Assembly: GCA_004835665.1 (NCBI GenBank)
Contig: RBKR01000026.1
Coordinates: 1 to 64,000, forward strand
Length of the DNA: 64,000 nucleotides
Source of the DNA: Phoma sp. XZ068
Lineage: Eukaryota; Ascomycota; Dothideomycetes; Pleosporales; Didymellaceae
Direction of reading: 5' to 3'
A program made the position numbers and the translations under genes. Below, piece by piece: positions 21,050 to 33,035 of the stretch (position 1 is the first letter of the stretch; the number at the start of each line of letters is the position of its first letter). The notes beneath the pieces are model-generated. The model ran no database searches. It was given only the letters and a program-made list of their open reading frames with translations, and was not told where the DNA came from.

Positions 21050-21457
21050 GCAGAAGGCCTAGATGGATGGAGTAGGACGGGAAGGTTCATCGTTGTAAAT
21101 AACCTACGCTCATTGCATACAAAGTGCATGTCGTGGCGCTTATGAAAGAAGGCATCAATGTGCAAGCTGTTTAACCATTGATTCCCTGGCAATTTAAAAT
21201 ATATGACTTTGCCTTCCATGACAAGATTCAGTTCGCCCTTCCGCTGTCAGCCTTGCTACTTCACAGTGCGTAAGGTTGATATAAGGCACGCTCATTATAC
21301 ACATCGATGGGTAGCTGACGCAAGCAGTAGCCAGTAGTACGGGTGTACGGCCTTGCAATCTTATAAGCTCAGTACGTGCACCACCACGTGGATCTAGCCC
21401 ACTAAAGTTTTCACGGTGCCTGGGGTACCGTTCATACTCGCTTTGCTGTATTTGTAT
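21050..21457. other. intergenic, no feature seen
   Basis: Shared 3' region of the convergent pectate lyase and F-box genes. I see nothing else in it. Confidence 0.6.
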
Positions 21458-22990
21458 TCACTCTTCACCGACATTCCCAACGCCAATTTGCTCAGACGTG
21501 CCAGGAGGTAGGAAGGCGCTATTATCGTTGCCGTCGTCAGTGGCACCATCATCTTCGTCGTCCCCAGGACACAGAACTTTTACGAACTTCTCTTCCCAAT
21601 CATCTGCATGATGGATAATCATAAAGTTCATCCGAGGCAGCCAAGTGGCGGCGTTTGCTTTCCAAGCACCCAGTAGTCGACTGTGCTCTTCTTTAGTGAG
21701 GCATTGGCCCATGTGCTCGTTGGGAAGGAGCTGCAGTTGCTCAAGATTGGCCAACAAAGGAATCCTTACAAGATCTGAAATCGATTGCCAGTCTGCTGTG
21801 CACGAGAAGGCTAACTCCTGTAGCTTTGTACAATGATCACTCAGGGCCTGAAGAGTTTTTACAGCTCCTGGGCGGGTATCCGAATGGAAAAGAAGTGAAA
21901 GCTGTGTCAGGTTCGACAAATTTGGAGCCAGTTTCCGGATGAGGTCGTCTGTTACGCCCGTTGCCGACGGTACTGTCTCACACCAGCTATCGATGCCTAT
22001 CTTCAATTCCTCGAGGTGCGGGCAGCCTTGGGCCAGCTGCAGAATCTCGGCACCCCGAATGGAACTGCTCGCGTTGAGTTGAACAGTGAAGGACCTGAGC
22101 TGCCGGAAGCTCGATGACGCAGCTAGTATGCTGTTGGTGATACCAATTTCCTCGTTTGACAAACCCAGTGCCTCTAGCCCTGGGACAATTGGATGAAGTA
22201 GTTCCAAAGAGGTTGCGGTAGCGCCGGTATATAGGTATTTCAGCCTTGGAAACAAAGGTTCCGTTGAATATTTACCGAGTGCGACGAGACAGTCCGCCGG
22301 TATGTATGGAAGGGTAACCTGCTCGAGATTCTGACAAGATGCTACTGCGTTGAGTAGCTTTGGGGAGATAAGTTCTTGGAAATCTTTACCAAGATCAAGG
22401 TCCTTAATTAGCGGTAGTTTCTCTAAGACGCATACAACAGTGTCTACAGATGCAGTGACCGCAGTTGGACGTAAAGTCAAATGCTGCAGATTGGAGCATA
22501 TTCCGGCTAGTGTATCGAAGAAGTAGTCGGACAGTACACTGCACACATCGACCTGCAAAGAATGAAGCTTAGATTTTGCGTAGTGTAGTATCACGTTCTC
22601 AGTGTTCAGTGTTGCTGCGCGATCTGTCTCCCAGAACCAAACAGAAACCAATTTTGGAAACTGGAGCTGACACAAGACATCATGCCAACTGGTCTGGTCC
22701 GTATAGGAATCGTATTCGTAATGGAAGGAAAGATTTCGGATGAGATTGGCATATAGCTGTGCGCGGGGAAACCCTGAATTATCTTGCAGCACAAGTGCCC
22801 CAAGGTGGTGAATGTCGGGGTGCGTTCGCCCTGCGCCTTCGGAGGAGTCGCATGTGCCCCAAAGTATTCGGCTTGATTCCAGAAAAAAGAGTTTATTGAC
22901 ACGAAGACTGTTGTATAATAATTCAGGCTCTTCCCTACCGGCTTGCAAAATCGCGGCGATGACCTCGGGGAGCCGTAGGGCGCGATGCAT
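21458..22990 (-). CDS. F-box/leucine-rich-repeat-like protein
   Basis: 510-aa single-exon protein. The open frame extends upstream to 23,098, but ATG at 22990 places an F-box-like segment at the very start (RLPEVIAAILQ ... NSLRVNKLFFLESSRILW, residues about 3-45), which fits the family. The rest is irregular leucine-rich repeats (SNLQHLTLRP, QLRSFTVQLN, HLEELKIGID, KLQELAFSC). The tail is acidic (GDDEDDGATDDG). Such proteins usually act as substrate receptors of SCF ubiquitin ligases; the substrate is unknown. These genes are numerous and variable in Pleosporales. Convergent with the pectate lyase. The F-box assignment rests on visual pattern only. Confidence 0.75.
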   Translation of the reverse strand: MHRALRLPEVIAAILQAGREEPELLYNSLRVNKLFFLESSRILWGTCDSSEGAGRTHPDIHHLGALVLQDNSGFPRAQLYANLIRNLSFHYEYDSYTDQTSWHDVLCQLQFPKLVSVWFWETDRAATLNTENVILHYAKSKLHSLQVDVCSVLSDYFFDTLAGICSNLQHLTLRPTAVTASVDTVVCVLEKLPLIKDLDLGKDFQELISPKLLNAVASCQNLEQVTLPYIPADCLVALGKYSTEPLFPRLKYLYTGATATSLELLHPIVPGLEALGLSNEEIGITNSILAASSSFRQLRSFTVQLNASSSIRGAEILQLAQGCPHLEELKIGIDSWCETVPSATGVTDDLIRKLAPNLSNLTQLSLLFHSDTRPGAVKTLQALSDHCTKLQELAFSCTADWQSISDLVRIPLLANLEQLQLLPNEHMGQCLTKEEHSRLLGAWKANAATWLPRMNFMIIHHADDWEEKFVKVLCPGDDEDDGATDDGNDNSAFLPPGTSEQIGVGNVGEE

Positions 22991-24162
22991 TATTCCAAGC
23001 AAATGTAGTTCAATACGATGGATGCGGATTGCGGCATTTAAAGGCTGCGTAGCACGGTGTGATTGGAAGATAATAATAAGCCGAAGCCGAAAAGTCAATG
23101 GACGTCGATGAGATCGAAATCGTTCGTGTTGTCAGTGAGTGTCTTCACGGAATGACTGACGGGAGAGTATCAAGGGCAAGGCGCAAGCATATACAGTAGG
23201 TCCGTACGTGGGCACTGGAAGATCCTTGCCAAGGCCGATGTAAATGAAATTCGTAACCGCAGACAAGATGAAAAGTGACTGTCTATCGTATGCAATATAC
23301 ATTGGGCGCTTGGCAGCTACTAGGTACATAGTCAAAAAGATCGCGCAACCACGTGACAAACAACGCAAATGCAGAGGTTTTCTGAAACGGCCCTTCCAAC
23401 GCACCCTATACTTGAAACACGGAGAGCAACATTGAGCCATGTATAACTAGGCTATAGAGACTATTCTACAAGGATGTTTGATGTTTTACCGTACAGATGG
23501 TTATCTGTGTCTTATGTTACGATTGTTTTGCAGGGAAAGACGCAGTTGCGAGAGGGCGCAGCCAAACAGCCCCACCAAAATAGATCAGCCTTCGGACCGC
23601 TCCGATCCACTTATCCTGACGAAACTCGACCTGTGCGTTTATGCCTCTGTGCGCGATCAATGCTCATCATGCGCTGAACATGCCGACCACCATCACAGCA
23701 AAAATGCAGATTTAGCTGACTGTAGCAAACATACTGCCTCAGAATCCTAATGCAAATCGCCACTAGCAGCGACATCGACGAATTTTGGGTACAGTCGAGT
23801 ACTGATCTAGGTACATAGACAGTTAGGGAACGCCATAAGTGCCACTACTTCTCGATCACATAGTCCACCGAACGTCAACGGGCCGCTGAGTTATGCCGAA
23901 ATGAAGCATTGCCCACGAAGTTGTCGACTGACAATCAAGGCCTGCACGGTGTTGATATTCCACCGCAGCTCGGCGGTGATGTTGCAAAGCTGTGACCATA
24001 GTGTAGACCCTGAGGAGAGTAGGAGCACGAACACTGCAGTATAAAGATCAACCCATTAGCACACTCAGAGCATCATTGCAATTCATACGAACTCAATCTC
24101 CAGACCTTCACACGCTCTTTACCAATCCAAAAACCCACACTCGCTCTTCTTTCCTTTCCAAC
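22991..24162. other. intergenic region, no gene recognised
   Basis: About 1.2 kb containing only short open frames without recognisable features. The last 130 bases are the promoter of the small secreted protein gene. Confidence 0.55.
24040..24046 (+). promoter_or_regulatory. TATA box of the small secreted protein gene
   Basis: TATAAAG, 123 bases upstream of the ATG at 24163. The spacing fits a TATA box with a roughly 90-base leader. Confidence 0.6.
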
Positions 24163-24678
24163 ATGCAGATTACAGCTCTCCTCGCCACTCTTTTGCTGGC
24201 AGCCCCCACTATCGTCTTCGCTGCTCCAGTGGTCAATGGCAATGCCGTCAGCGCTGTCAACGGCATCTTTGCTCGAGATGACCCTACCTGCAACCCTGTG
24301 TATTCCAGCGACCCAGAGACCAAGAAAAAGCAGCAGGAATCTCTAAAGAAAATGAAGGAGTTGACGGCGGAGTACAAGACCGCTGAGAAGAAGTGCCCTT
24401 CTAATGCCCTGACTACCTTTCAAAAGAAGGGTGGAGACAAGAAAGCAAAGGAGGATTTGAAGACGAAGTGCGTCGATGGTTACTCTGAGTATGTATAAAT
24501 GAGCTTGATGTATCATGATGACCTAGCAGCTAATGAATCAAATAGGTGCGCCACCAAGCGTGCTCAAGCGAACAGGGCATGCGTCTCTGCTGGTGGAATT
24601 TCCGATGAGGGCCACCTGCAAGCGGTCAAATTCTGCAAGGAGAGGGCTGCTGAGTGGAGGGCCAGGAAGGTTCAGTGA
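24163..24678 (+). CDS. small secreted cysteine-containing protein (effector candidate)
   Basis: Two exons, 24163-24488 and 24546-24678, around a 57-bp GTATGT...ATAG intron; the frame closes at 152 aa. Signal peptide MQITALLATLLLAAPTIVFA, then a short propeptide-like stretch ending near FARDDP. The mature part is rich in Lys and Glu, probably helical (KKKQQESLKKMKELTAEYK), with six cysteines in TCNP, KKCPS, TKCVD, ECATK, ACVS and FCKE. Six is an even number, compatible with three disulfides. There is no known domain. A strong TATA box and a GC-poor leader suggest regulated expression. Small size, secretion and cysteines make it an effector candidate, but a secreted housekeeping protein is equally possible. 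Confidence 0.85.
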
Positions 24679-24904
24679 TTGACCTTCCACTTGCAGAGAC
24701 ATGCCATTTCTGCATATTCAATACGTCACCAGTCAGGTTCTCGCGGTTGTCGTAATTCATCATTCTTCGGTAGAAAAAGCATGTATTCCACCAATATGAG
24801 CTATAGTGTTCTTTAGTGAGCCTCCACGCACGAACCCCGTTTTCTCGTTATTGGCTGGTGATAGTGCTTTCAATCCATATCAAAAACAGTCTCTATTTGA
24901 AGGC

Positions 24905-25351
24905 CTATGAGTCGCGAGGGGTATGGATCACAACCTCAACATTGTTTCTGTTCGCCGTTAATCTCTGCTACATGCTCGCTCTACATCTCCAAGCGCACGA
25001 CACTCACCCACAAGGGTCCTTCACAAAGGCGCCATAGTAGTGCGGATGGTACATCTCCCTGATGCCCGGATTTCCATTGTCCGTTCCTCCAGCTTTCAGT
25101 GCTTCTGAATGGAAAGCATCCACTTGCGCATGACTCTGAGCTCGGAAGGCAAAGTGTACAGGCGGTCTAGCCTGCTCGTCAGTTCTGTGGATCCAGAAGT
25201 CGTAGCTCGTTGGATCAGTGAAATAGCCCATCAGTACACCAGGGATGAATTCCTTCCTCTTATATCCTAATGGCAAGAGTGCAGCATCGTAGAATGCAAC
25301 GACTTCGACAAAGGAGATTGCCGGCGCAGAAATGCCGAGGTGGTCAAGCAT
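24905..25351 (-). CDS. VOC-superfamily (glyoxalase/dioxygenase-fold) protein
   Basis: Two exons, 25351-25008 and 24947-24905, with a 60-bp GTGAGT...CAG intron; closes in frame at 128 aa. The ATG at 25351 gives the classic VOC start MLDHLGISAPAISFVEVVAF. The frame is open upstream but has no ATG nearby. Family features are FYDAALLPLGYKR after the first strand, HFAFRAQSHAQVDAFHSEAL in the middle, and a metal-site-like YGAFVKDPCGNNVEVV at the end, matching the D-P-x-G-N-x-x-E pattern of glyoxalase-fold enzymes. The substrate cannot be deduced; many fungal paralogues are uncharacterised. It is probably cytosolic. The short last exon encodes the end of the final strand. Confidence 0.85.
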
Positions 25352-26818
25352 GTCGTCGGCGGTGAACGTTGGATTGAGCAAGTGAGATTACGAGCTAACT
25401 GTTCTAATAAAGGGTTGAAGGCTTTGAACCGACACGTTAGTAAACGACCTTTTAGCTGCCTTCGTGGCGATGCATACTATATAGCTGTCTGATTTCCGTT
25501 CGCATAGTTCAGGTGTCCCGCATGCGCTTCGGCTGCGGGGGTATCGCTCGAAGCAGCACCCCACCAAAACGCGAAGCGAAGTACCAGCACCAGGCAACAG
25601 CTTTGCAGCCAATACTTCAAGAGCCATCCTTCAGACTCTGGGTGACAGGCCAATCATTTCATGCTCCTGACACCGAGCGCGCTCACGTCAGCTTCAGCCG
25701 CAAATTCTGAGTGTCGTCACACTACTTTGGGTCCTCTTTGTATTATTGAGTTCATGAACCAGAACAAAACTGAAGTCGACGTTATTACTAATCATATCAT
25801 CTATATATCAGCCATGGAAGGAAGCGTCCTCGTCCGAACCAATTGTCCGAGGACAGCGCAGCTATCATAATACCACCGTGGACTCCATGTTGTCAATTGC
25901 AGGCAGCGTGTTTGCTTGTTGTTCAGCGTCCACATCATTCAACTAACAGTGCAAAAATTGTGTGAAAGAGAAAGAAAGGTGGAGGGTTGGTCCTGTAATG
26001 ACAAAACGAAAGGGGGGATGGACGATGACCGCACCTTGTGCTTGGCATAATGACAAGAAAGAGTACAAATCACCCAAGAGCATTTTTACCGAGCCGGCAG
26101 TTGTGCACGTGTGCAGTGCCGAACTATTCAGCGCAAACAATGTTCCTATGCCAATCACGTAGTAATCGGTTCAAGCTCCTGCCGAGCAGTCGTAAGCCTC
26201 GCCAAGTGGGAACAGCTGTCAGTGCATGTACGGCAAATGTTCCATCGCGGCTGATCTGTCCATTCTTCAAAATTAGCAAGGGGAATTCCAACGTCGAAAC
26301 GTATTATTACCTCCTGATAGCCGCCGCCTCAAAGCCTCGAAGGAACAACCAATGCAAAACAAGCTGTGACATCATCAAAACAGCCATTTTATCGTTGTCA
26401 TTGTCGTTTTGCCTCTGCGTTCGTGGTTTGTGTTTCTCGAAGATGCATTGAACCGGTGGCTGGTGAAAACAACGCTTTGAAACATCCGCGGCGTTTGAAA
26501 GTAATATGAATAGTTACCCACGTCACACTTCGGTCCTTTCCCCACATTTCAACAAGGATGCGTCGATACGTCGCTCATTAGGAGATGTCGAATATACCAA
26601 ATGTGGATTTGGGTCTGACGGCCTAATCAATTTCAATCTGGCTCAAATGCCCTGCAATCAACCACAACACGAGATGTATAGTGGATAGGGATCATCATGT
26701 TCAACATCTTAGCCGGTGGACAAGCTTTGCTAAGATATAGATCGAGGTCTTGGTCCTGTCAAGCACTCACCAAGCATTCACACACATTCTCACAGCAACA
26801 CTCGCTTCTACACTCAAA
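25352..26818. other. intergenic region, no gene recognised
   Basis: About 1.5 kb with no convincing coding sequence. The final 120 bases form the xylanase promoter. Confidence 0.55.
26709..26714 (-). promoter_or_regulatory. possible XlnR/Xyr1-type site upstream of the xylanase
   Basis: GGCTAA on the minus strand, the core bound by the xylanase activator XlnR in Aspergillus, 105 bases before the xylanase ATG. A weak TATA-like GATATAG follows at 26,734-26,740. A six-base site is expected often by chance; position is the only support. Confidence 0.3.
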
Positions 26819-27546
26819 ATGGTTGCATTCTCATACGTCGCCGTTGCGCTCTCTGCAGTCGCTGGCGCTTTCGCTGCCCCAGCTGCCGATCCTGTCGCGG
26901 ACCTTCCCGACTTCGAGCTCACCGCTGCCAACAGTCTCGTGCGCCGCCAGGACTACAATCAGAACTACAAGACGAGCGGCAACGTAAACTTCAGCCCCAC
27001 CAGCAACGGATACTCAGTTTCATTCTCCAATGCCGGTGACTTTGTCGTTGGTAAGGGATGGTCAAAGGGTACCACCCGGTATGTTTGAATCGCACCGAGA
27101 ATGGTTGTTTGGAAACTAACACTTGGGCCAGCAATATCAATTTCAGCGGCTCCACTAGCGCCACAGCTGGTACCGTTCTCGTCTCTGTCTATGGCTGGAC
27201 CACGAGCCCTCTTATCGAGTACTACATCCAGGAGTACACCAGCAACGGCTCCGGATCTGCTCAGGGCACCAAGGTCGGCTCCGTGACCTGCGATGGCTCT
27301 ACCTACGACATCTGGAAGCACACTCAGGTCAACCAGCCTTCTATTGTCGGCACGACTACCTTCACGCAGTACATCAGCAACAGGCAGAACAAGAGGCCCG
27401 GCAGCGGCACAGTGACTACCAAGTGCCACTTCGATGCGTGGGCCAAGCTTGGCCTCAACCTGGGAACGCACAACTACCAGACTCTGGCCACCGAGGGTTG
27501 GGGCAACGCTGGCGGCAACTCCAAGTACACCGTTTCCGGCTCTTAA
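26819..27546 (+). CDS. secreted endo-1,4-beta-xylanase, glycoside hydrolase family 11
   Basis: Exons 26819-27078 and 27132-27546 with a 53-bp GTATGT...CCAG intron; 224 aa, in frame. Signal peptide MVAFSYVAVALSAVAGAFA, then a propeptide ending in a dibasic LVRR, a Kex2-type site. The mature enzyme starts QDYNQNYKTSGNVNFSP. The GH11 signatures are present: PLIEYYIQEY with the nucleophile Glu, WKHTQVNQPSIVG on the thumb (the motif usually reads R.NQPSI), and TLATEGWGNAGGNS with the acid/base Glu. It cuts the xylan backbone in plant walls. Length and layout are standard for the family. Xylan induction is likely by analogy. Confidence 0.96.
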
Positions 27547-28107
27547 AGTACTTGAATCATGTCGACTGCAATTTCAAATGTTCATATTCTTTCTTCAGGG
27601 CCGTGCAGCAGCCGGATATTATTACATAGTTAGGGTTTCAAGTAATGGGGCGAGGATAGCTTGTAAAATTCAGATCCATTCTCGCCTTGTTCCATGTACA
27701 AGTACTGCGCATATGATGTCCTGATTAGCCAAAGTCAAAGAGCTCATTAGTCTTGCAATCACTCACTTGATTGATTGCGAAGCCTAAAGGGCGTACTGGA
27801 AACTCAGCTTGTCGGATGTACGGCTTTCATCCCCAGATCCTCATCTCGTTCCGGAGCTTTACTTCATGCAGTAGTCATATAGCGACAAAAATGATCATTT
27901 CGCACAATAATGCAAGATGCTAGCCTACACGGTTTGTGGCTAGTCGATCAAGTGAGGCTCACGCAGATGGTATTGTGCCAGACAAAGGAGGCTTTGAAGG
28001 GCAGATCACCTTTTCAAAAGAGCCAGTTTGAATAGTCGAGCAACTTTCTGCGGTTGGATGCACCGCTGCGAGCGTAAATTTTTCAATTATAATACATATA
28101 TATACAT
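27547..28107. other. intergenic, shared 3' region
   Basis: Between the convergent xylanase and exopolygalacturonase genes. Nothing recognised. Confidence 0.6.
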
Positions 28108-29499
28108 CTACGAATTACCGCCCTTGCTACCGGTGGTGGTGCAGTTCACCTGCTTCTCAATACCGCTAATGCTACCACAGCTGTACAGATTTGTTCCGCT
28201 GGGGCTCTTGACATCGATGTTGCTGACGTTGATGTTCTTGCACACTGTCGGGCTGGAGCACTGCAGGTAGCCGATGAGAGGGTCGTACTTCTTGCTCGTG
28301 GTGCCCTTGAAGTTCTTGATGGTGACATCGGAGATTGTCAGTTTCGATGGGAACTGGTTGCAGAGGGTGATGTTCTTTTGTCCGTAGCACTGGGTGATCT
28401 CAATGGCGTAGTCGACGTTGGAGACGGTCATGCCATCGTATGTGATGTTGGAAACTTCGCCGGAACCACCTCCACCCTGTAGATCACCAGAAAGGGCGGA
28501 TGCGGCACCGGGCCAGACCTTGATGCGCGCACCATCAGAGGCGTTGGACATGGAGATGTTGGCAACGTAGATGTTCTTGACAATATCGACCTCGTTCGGG
28601 TATTGGCCGAGCGAGCCGACAGAGATACCGTGGGAGCCGTTGCAGACAAGGTTCTGTACAACAATGTTGGTGGAGTTGGGCTTGAAAGACACGCAGTCGT
28701 CACCGTTGTCAATGTTCGAATTCTGAATTACAATGTTGCTGCTGCGGTATGTGTCCCAGCCATCGGTGTTCTTGGCAGGGTTCTTGCTCGTGCTGCCACC
28801 GAAGATGTCGATATTGGAGAAAACGACGTCGGTGGAGTTAGCGACGAGTGTGTACCACTGCGGGCTGTATCGGAACTTCAGGTCCTCAATTTTAGCGCCC
28901 TTGAGACCGATGGCACCGAAGAGGATGGGGCGCAGAATGTAGATGTCCTTGGCGTAGAGGTCGTACCAGGCCTGGCCATTACCGTCGAGGGTGCCGCCAC
29001 CATAGACATTGACATCTTCTCCACCGAGCTGGAAGAAGGTGGTGGCGTTTTGGAAGGTCTGGTAAAATGCGTTCTTCTGCCAGTAGTCTGTGTCGTTGGT
29101 GAACTTGATGGTTCCCTGGATGTCTATAAGAGTGATTAGTGTAATTTTTCAGCGATTTGCATTTCGATACTCACCAAGATCGATGTGCTTGAGGAAGGTG
29201 AGATCAAGCGCAGTGCCAATGGTGTAGTTCTTGCTCTTGGGGAAGACTACATGGCCGCCGTTGTTGCAGCTCTTGATGGCGCTCAGGATATTCGTGGAGT
29301 CATCCGTGCCATTGCCGTTCGCCTTGACAACGCAAGTCCTTGTGCGCTTTGGCGAAGTGGGAAATGGCTTTCCTGGGTGGTGTGGCTCGACCTTGCAATT
29401 TGGGCGTACTGAAGGAGTGACCTTTCCATCACGTTCCTCAATAGGCGACGCGAGCGCCGCAGATGCGAGCGCAAATGTGAGAAGCTCAGAGGCACGCAT
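28108..29499 (-). CDS. secreted exopolygalacturonase, glycoside hydrolase family 28
   Basis: Exons 29499-29175 and 29123-28108, separated by a 51-bp GTGAGT...ATAG intron; 446 aa, checked codon by codon through exon 2. Signal peptide MRASELLTFALASAALA. GH28 active-site segments are in order: NTDGWDT (NTD), NGDDCVSFK (catalytic DD), GSHGISVGSLG (H), and ARIKVWPG (R-I-K). The sequence around NTDGWDTYRSSNIVIQNS and GSLGQY is of the exo-acting PgaX type, so galacturonic acid release from chain ends is the likely activity. Several N-glycosylation sites are present (NST, NGS, NAS). It should act downstream of the pectin methylesterase and pectate lyase in this window. Confidence 0.95.
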
Positions 29500-31331
29500 G
29501 TTTGCGAATGTAGTACGATGTCCGGGAAGATGAGGCTAAGATCCGGTACTTGTGCAATTGAGGTGCTGGTTCCCCTTAATATACTCATCTCGTTCCGTCA
29601 TTGCGCATCAATGCTCGCCCAAAGCATCGGGACGGGAGATGAGTCCGGAGAAACTATTGCGGCTCTCCCCACGATTTGGTTTCCTGGTGGATGTTTGGTG
29701 GGTTTCTCCAGGATGTTTTCCATGTGGGGATGGTGGCTAGTGGGTGGCGCTAACGGGTGAAAGCTTAGCTCCTGCAAGCATGCTGGGCGACGGGAAATGA
29801 GCTTGGCGTTCTTACTGGTGGAAGTTCTCTACCCCAGACCTATCAATCTTCCCGAAACCCGCACCAAGCCGGTAGCTCGGACCCCATCCTGGGATAATCG
29901 CCGCGTTATCGCTACTCAATCAGGACCTCGTGATGCTGGGGCTGACAATGACCCCAGATTCACTGACGACGCTCTCAGGAACGCGCGCGCCAAGCCCATC
30001 CAAACCGAGCAACCGCGGAGGGATTGAATGCCGTAGAATTGGCTGTAGTCACATGCCTTTGACTGGCCTGATTATTTTTTAACTATTGGTGCCAAATCTT
30101 CATCGCTGCATGGAATGCTTCGATGGTACCTAGGTATTGATGAATTCTTCTAGATGTTGACCTGGATAGGAACCTGAACGTGATCACGCTCGTGCCGTCT
30201 TCACTTCGATACCTCAGTTGCTCCCTTCAGCCTTGCTGTTCCATTTCCAGCCCACATCCTTCGACCTTTCCATTATTCCACCATCGTTACTGTGTGTGAG
30301 GCAAAACTTCAATCGCATAACACTAACCATAGTACCGTCACTGAGTAGATCTATCCAATATCATCAAAACGAATCCAAGCACAAACCATAGCTCCGTAAA
30401 CACTCAACAACCCAAATAATCCACATCCCTTCAGTCAAAATCGATATCATTACACCCAGCACACTGCCAGACCCCCATCCCAACACACAAGACCCCAACT
30501 CCCCGGACCGATACAGCACCACACCCGCGGAAGCGAGCATGTCTTGCATACAACTCCAGTGTGATTGCGTGGGTGCCAAGGCTTGGGTGTGTTAAGAACG
30601 ACCGGGGACCCTGTCAAACCCCAAACTCACAACCCAGCGCTTTGCTACGGGGGTTAGGACCGTCGCGTGGTGTTGTTTAGTAGATTGTACATCAACTATG
30701 GCTAGTTGTATAGCTATTGCTATTCCTCGCAATGCGGTCTGGGAGCATGTTCGGTGTCTCGTCTGTGTAAGTGATGGCGCGAGGCGGTGATCATGTATGC
30801 AATGAAGTTGGCCACAGTGCAGGGATCCACTTACCGCTGGCCTGGTTTGCGGGGTTCCTTGTTGAGGGAGGCGATCTTGTTACAACGTCGTTGATAGGAT
30901 TTAAGGGTCGAGATTGCTTAAAATGGTGTAGATTGATGTAATGTGAGGTACTTCGATTGATACACTGCTAGAAGACTGGCTTGCGGTATGGGTGTGTTGA
31001 GATAATATGTGCGACAAGGGTGGTCCTGTGGCAATGTTAGAATGGGAAGGACGATCAATCCCCCTTCTGATCCACAGAATGAAGTTATTTGTATGTACAA
31101 TTTTGTTTCTATGTAAGTTTGAGCTAATACAATCAATCGCACAACACGCCTACATGTACTGCAGACAATTTACAAGTGAAAGACAATCATAGGGTATACC
31201 CACTCTCACACAACGCTGACCCAATGCACCCATACATGTCGTCCTGGCCAATCTACAAAGGAAGAAAATCGAAATAAAACAACAACAAAAGTTTACCCAG
31301 ATGTCAGGTTCATGTGGAGACACGGGCATAC
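29500..31331. other. 1.8 kb intergenic region, no gene recognised
   Basis: Upstream of the exopolygalacturonase and downstream of the forkhead gene. Only short open frames without domains are seen. Confidence 0.55.
29577..29583 (-). promoter_or_regulatory. TATA-like box of the exopolygalacturonase gene
   Basis: TATATTA on the minus strand, 78 bases upstream of the ATG at 29499. The position is reasonable for a fungal TATA element. Confidence 0.4.
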
Positions 31332-33035
31332 CTACACTCCGTGCCCAAAGGCCAGCTCATCATACACATCAATCCCCATAGCGATATCCTGTCCCCATCC
31401 CCCATGCCCCTCGGTGGGAGTGATCGGCTCGTCTGCACTGGGAGTTGGGCTCGCGCCGAACAGCGGCTCACCGGGCGCCTGCTCAAGAACATACGCGGCG
31501 TCGGCACCCATCCAGCTCGGTTGACTGATTGGCGTACTGGGCATGGCAGGAGTAGAGGCATAGCTGCGTGGTGGGGAGATGAGGTGTGATGCCATGCTTT
31601 GCATTGGGCGGAAGGCATCGTTGTCAGTGGGCGCGTGGTACGGGGAGAAAGCCAAGTCGCTGCGGGGATACGTGCTGTACAGGGTATCGACGGGAGGAGG
31701 GAAGGAAGGGTCAGGGGAGTAGAGGGCGGGGTCATCCCATTCAGTACCCAAGCTGGTGTAAGGTTCGCTACGAGGGTCGCTGCGGTACAGAGACTCTCGA
31801 GCACGCTGGGAGCGACGAAGGTTGGCTGCACGGCGCGCGGCGTGACCGCCTTTTGAGCCGGACGCTTGACGCTGAGCAAGGGGCTGCGTGCGACTGGAGG
31901 AACGTTTGTTGGGGGCTTTGCTCCGGTAGCGGGTTGTGGATTTGACGCCTTCGCGCAAGGCAGCAGGAGTGAGACGCCACATGAAGCCTTTTGTGGTTGT
32001 TTCAGAAGGCGAGTCGACTTTTTCAAAGGCCTGAAAGTGTCAGTAAACTGGTTGTTACTCACATCACCACTGAGATTGGAATAGATGGGAGGGATAGGGA
32101 AGGAATCAGAACAAGAAAGGTGACGAAGAATGGCTGAAAGAGAGGGTTAGACTTACGCCGTTCATGCTGAGGTTATGTCTGATGCTATTCTGCCATCCCT
32201 TTGTCTCGCTGTGAGTAGCTTTGTCGGTATACCTCCGGAACCAGTCGTAGATGTCGCGAAGGACCATAGTGTGCTCTGGAGCATCAAGCAGAGCACGGTA
32301 GATTAACTGCGCATATGGTTGCTCCTTGTCGATCGGATTATCCTCCTCATGGCCAATAGAGTACGGAGTCGAAGCGCGAGACATGTTAGAATATGGACTG
32401 TTGTATCCAAGCGGCTCTTGATGCTGGAGATGGGCGCTGTAGTGGATTTCATAGTCGTCATTTAGTTGGATAAGCTCAGGCGTGGATGTGTTAGGGAGTG
32501 AAGTGGGGTTTTGGATGTGTGGTGGATTGTTGAAGAAGGTTGCAGGTGGATAGGAAGAGGTCACGTCGCTGGGGAGGCCTGTGAGGTCGTTGCCATCGTA
32601 CATTCGAGGACAGCTGCGTTGGTAGAGAGTTTGGTAGCTGAAGGCGGAGTTGTCGTTGTATGACATGCCATTTTGGACCTGCTGCGGGTACCCAACGCAA
32701 CCTGGACTCTGTGCAAAGAGTGTGGGCGTGCAGAAAGTGGTGGCGTCCGGGGCGAAGTTGTGTTGAGCATAGCGGCCTTGAGCTGGCCACTGCAACAATT
32801 CGGCGTCGAGATCCATGGCTGCTTGCTTTGTGTAGTAGCTTTCGGAGGGTGGAATTGCTCGGTTGCCAGTCATAGATGATATCTCTGTCATTGACTGAGG
32901 AAATGTGGGAGGCGGTGAAACTTTGGTGCGGACGGGGAGCTCAGTACAGAAGGAGCGTTTCTGTTCCTCGTGTGGTTGAGCATCACCAGATATCTCGGCA
33001 GGCGGTAGAAGACGAGGCGAAGTCCCAAGTGACAT
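31332..33035 (-). CDS. forkhead (winged-helix) transcription factor
   Basis: Two exons, 33035-32157 and 32030-31332, with a 126-bp GTAAGT...TTTCAG intron; 525 aa, frame closes. The forkhead domain spans about residues 238-330: PYAQLIYRALLDAPEH, then IYDWFRRYTDKA and the recognition helix GWQNSIRHNLSMNG, followed after the intron by AFEKVDS and GFMWRLTPAALREGVKSTTRY. The intron interrupts the domain right after the recognition helix. There is no FHA domain, so it is not the Fkh1/2 type. The domain resembles the fungal FhpA group, linked to sexual development in Aspergillus nidulans, though this subgroup call is uncertain. Flanks are low-complexity Ser/Pro/Thr, typical of activation regions. 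It acts in the nucleus; targets are unknown. Confidence 0.9.

Noticed and set aside
25352..25381. Ten extra N-terminal codons for the VOC protein
   Set aside because: The upstream extension begins at a TTG codon; the ATG at 25351 matches the usual family start.
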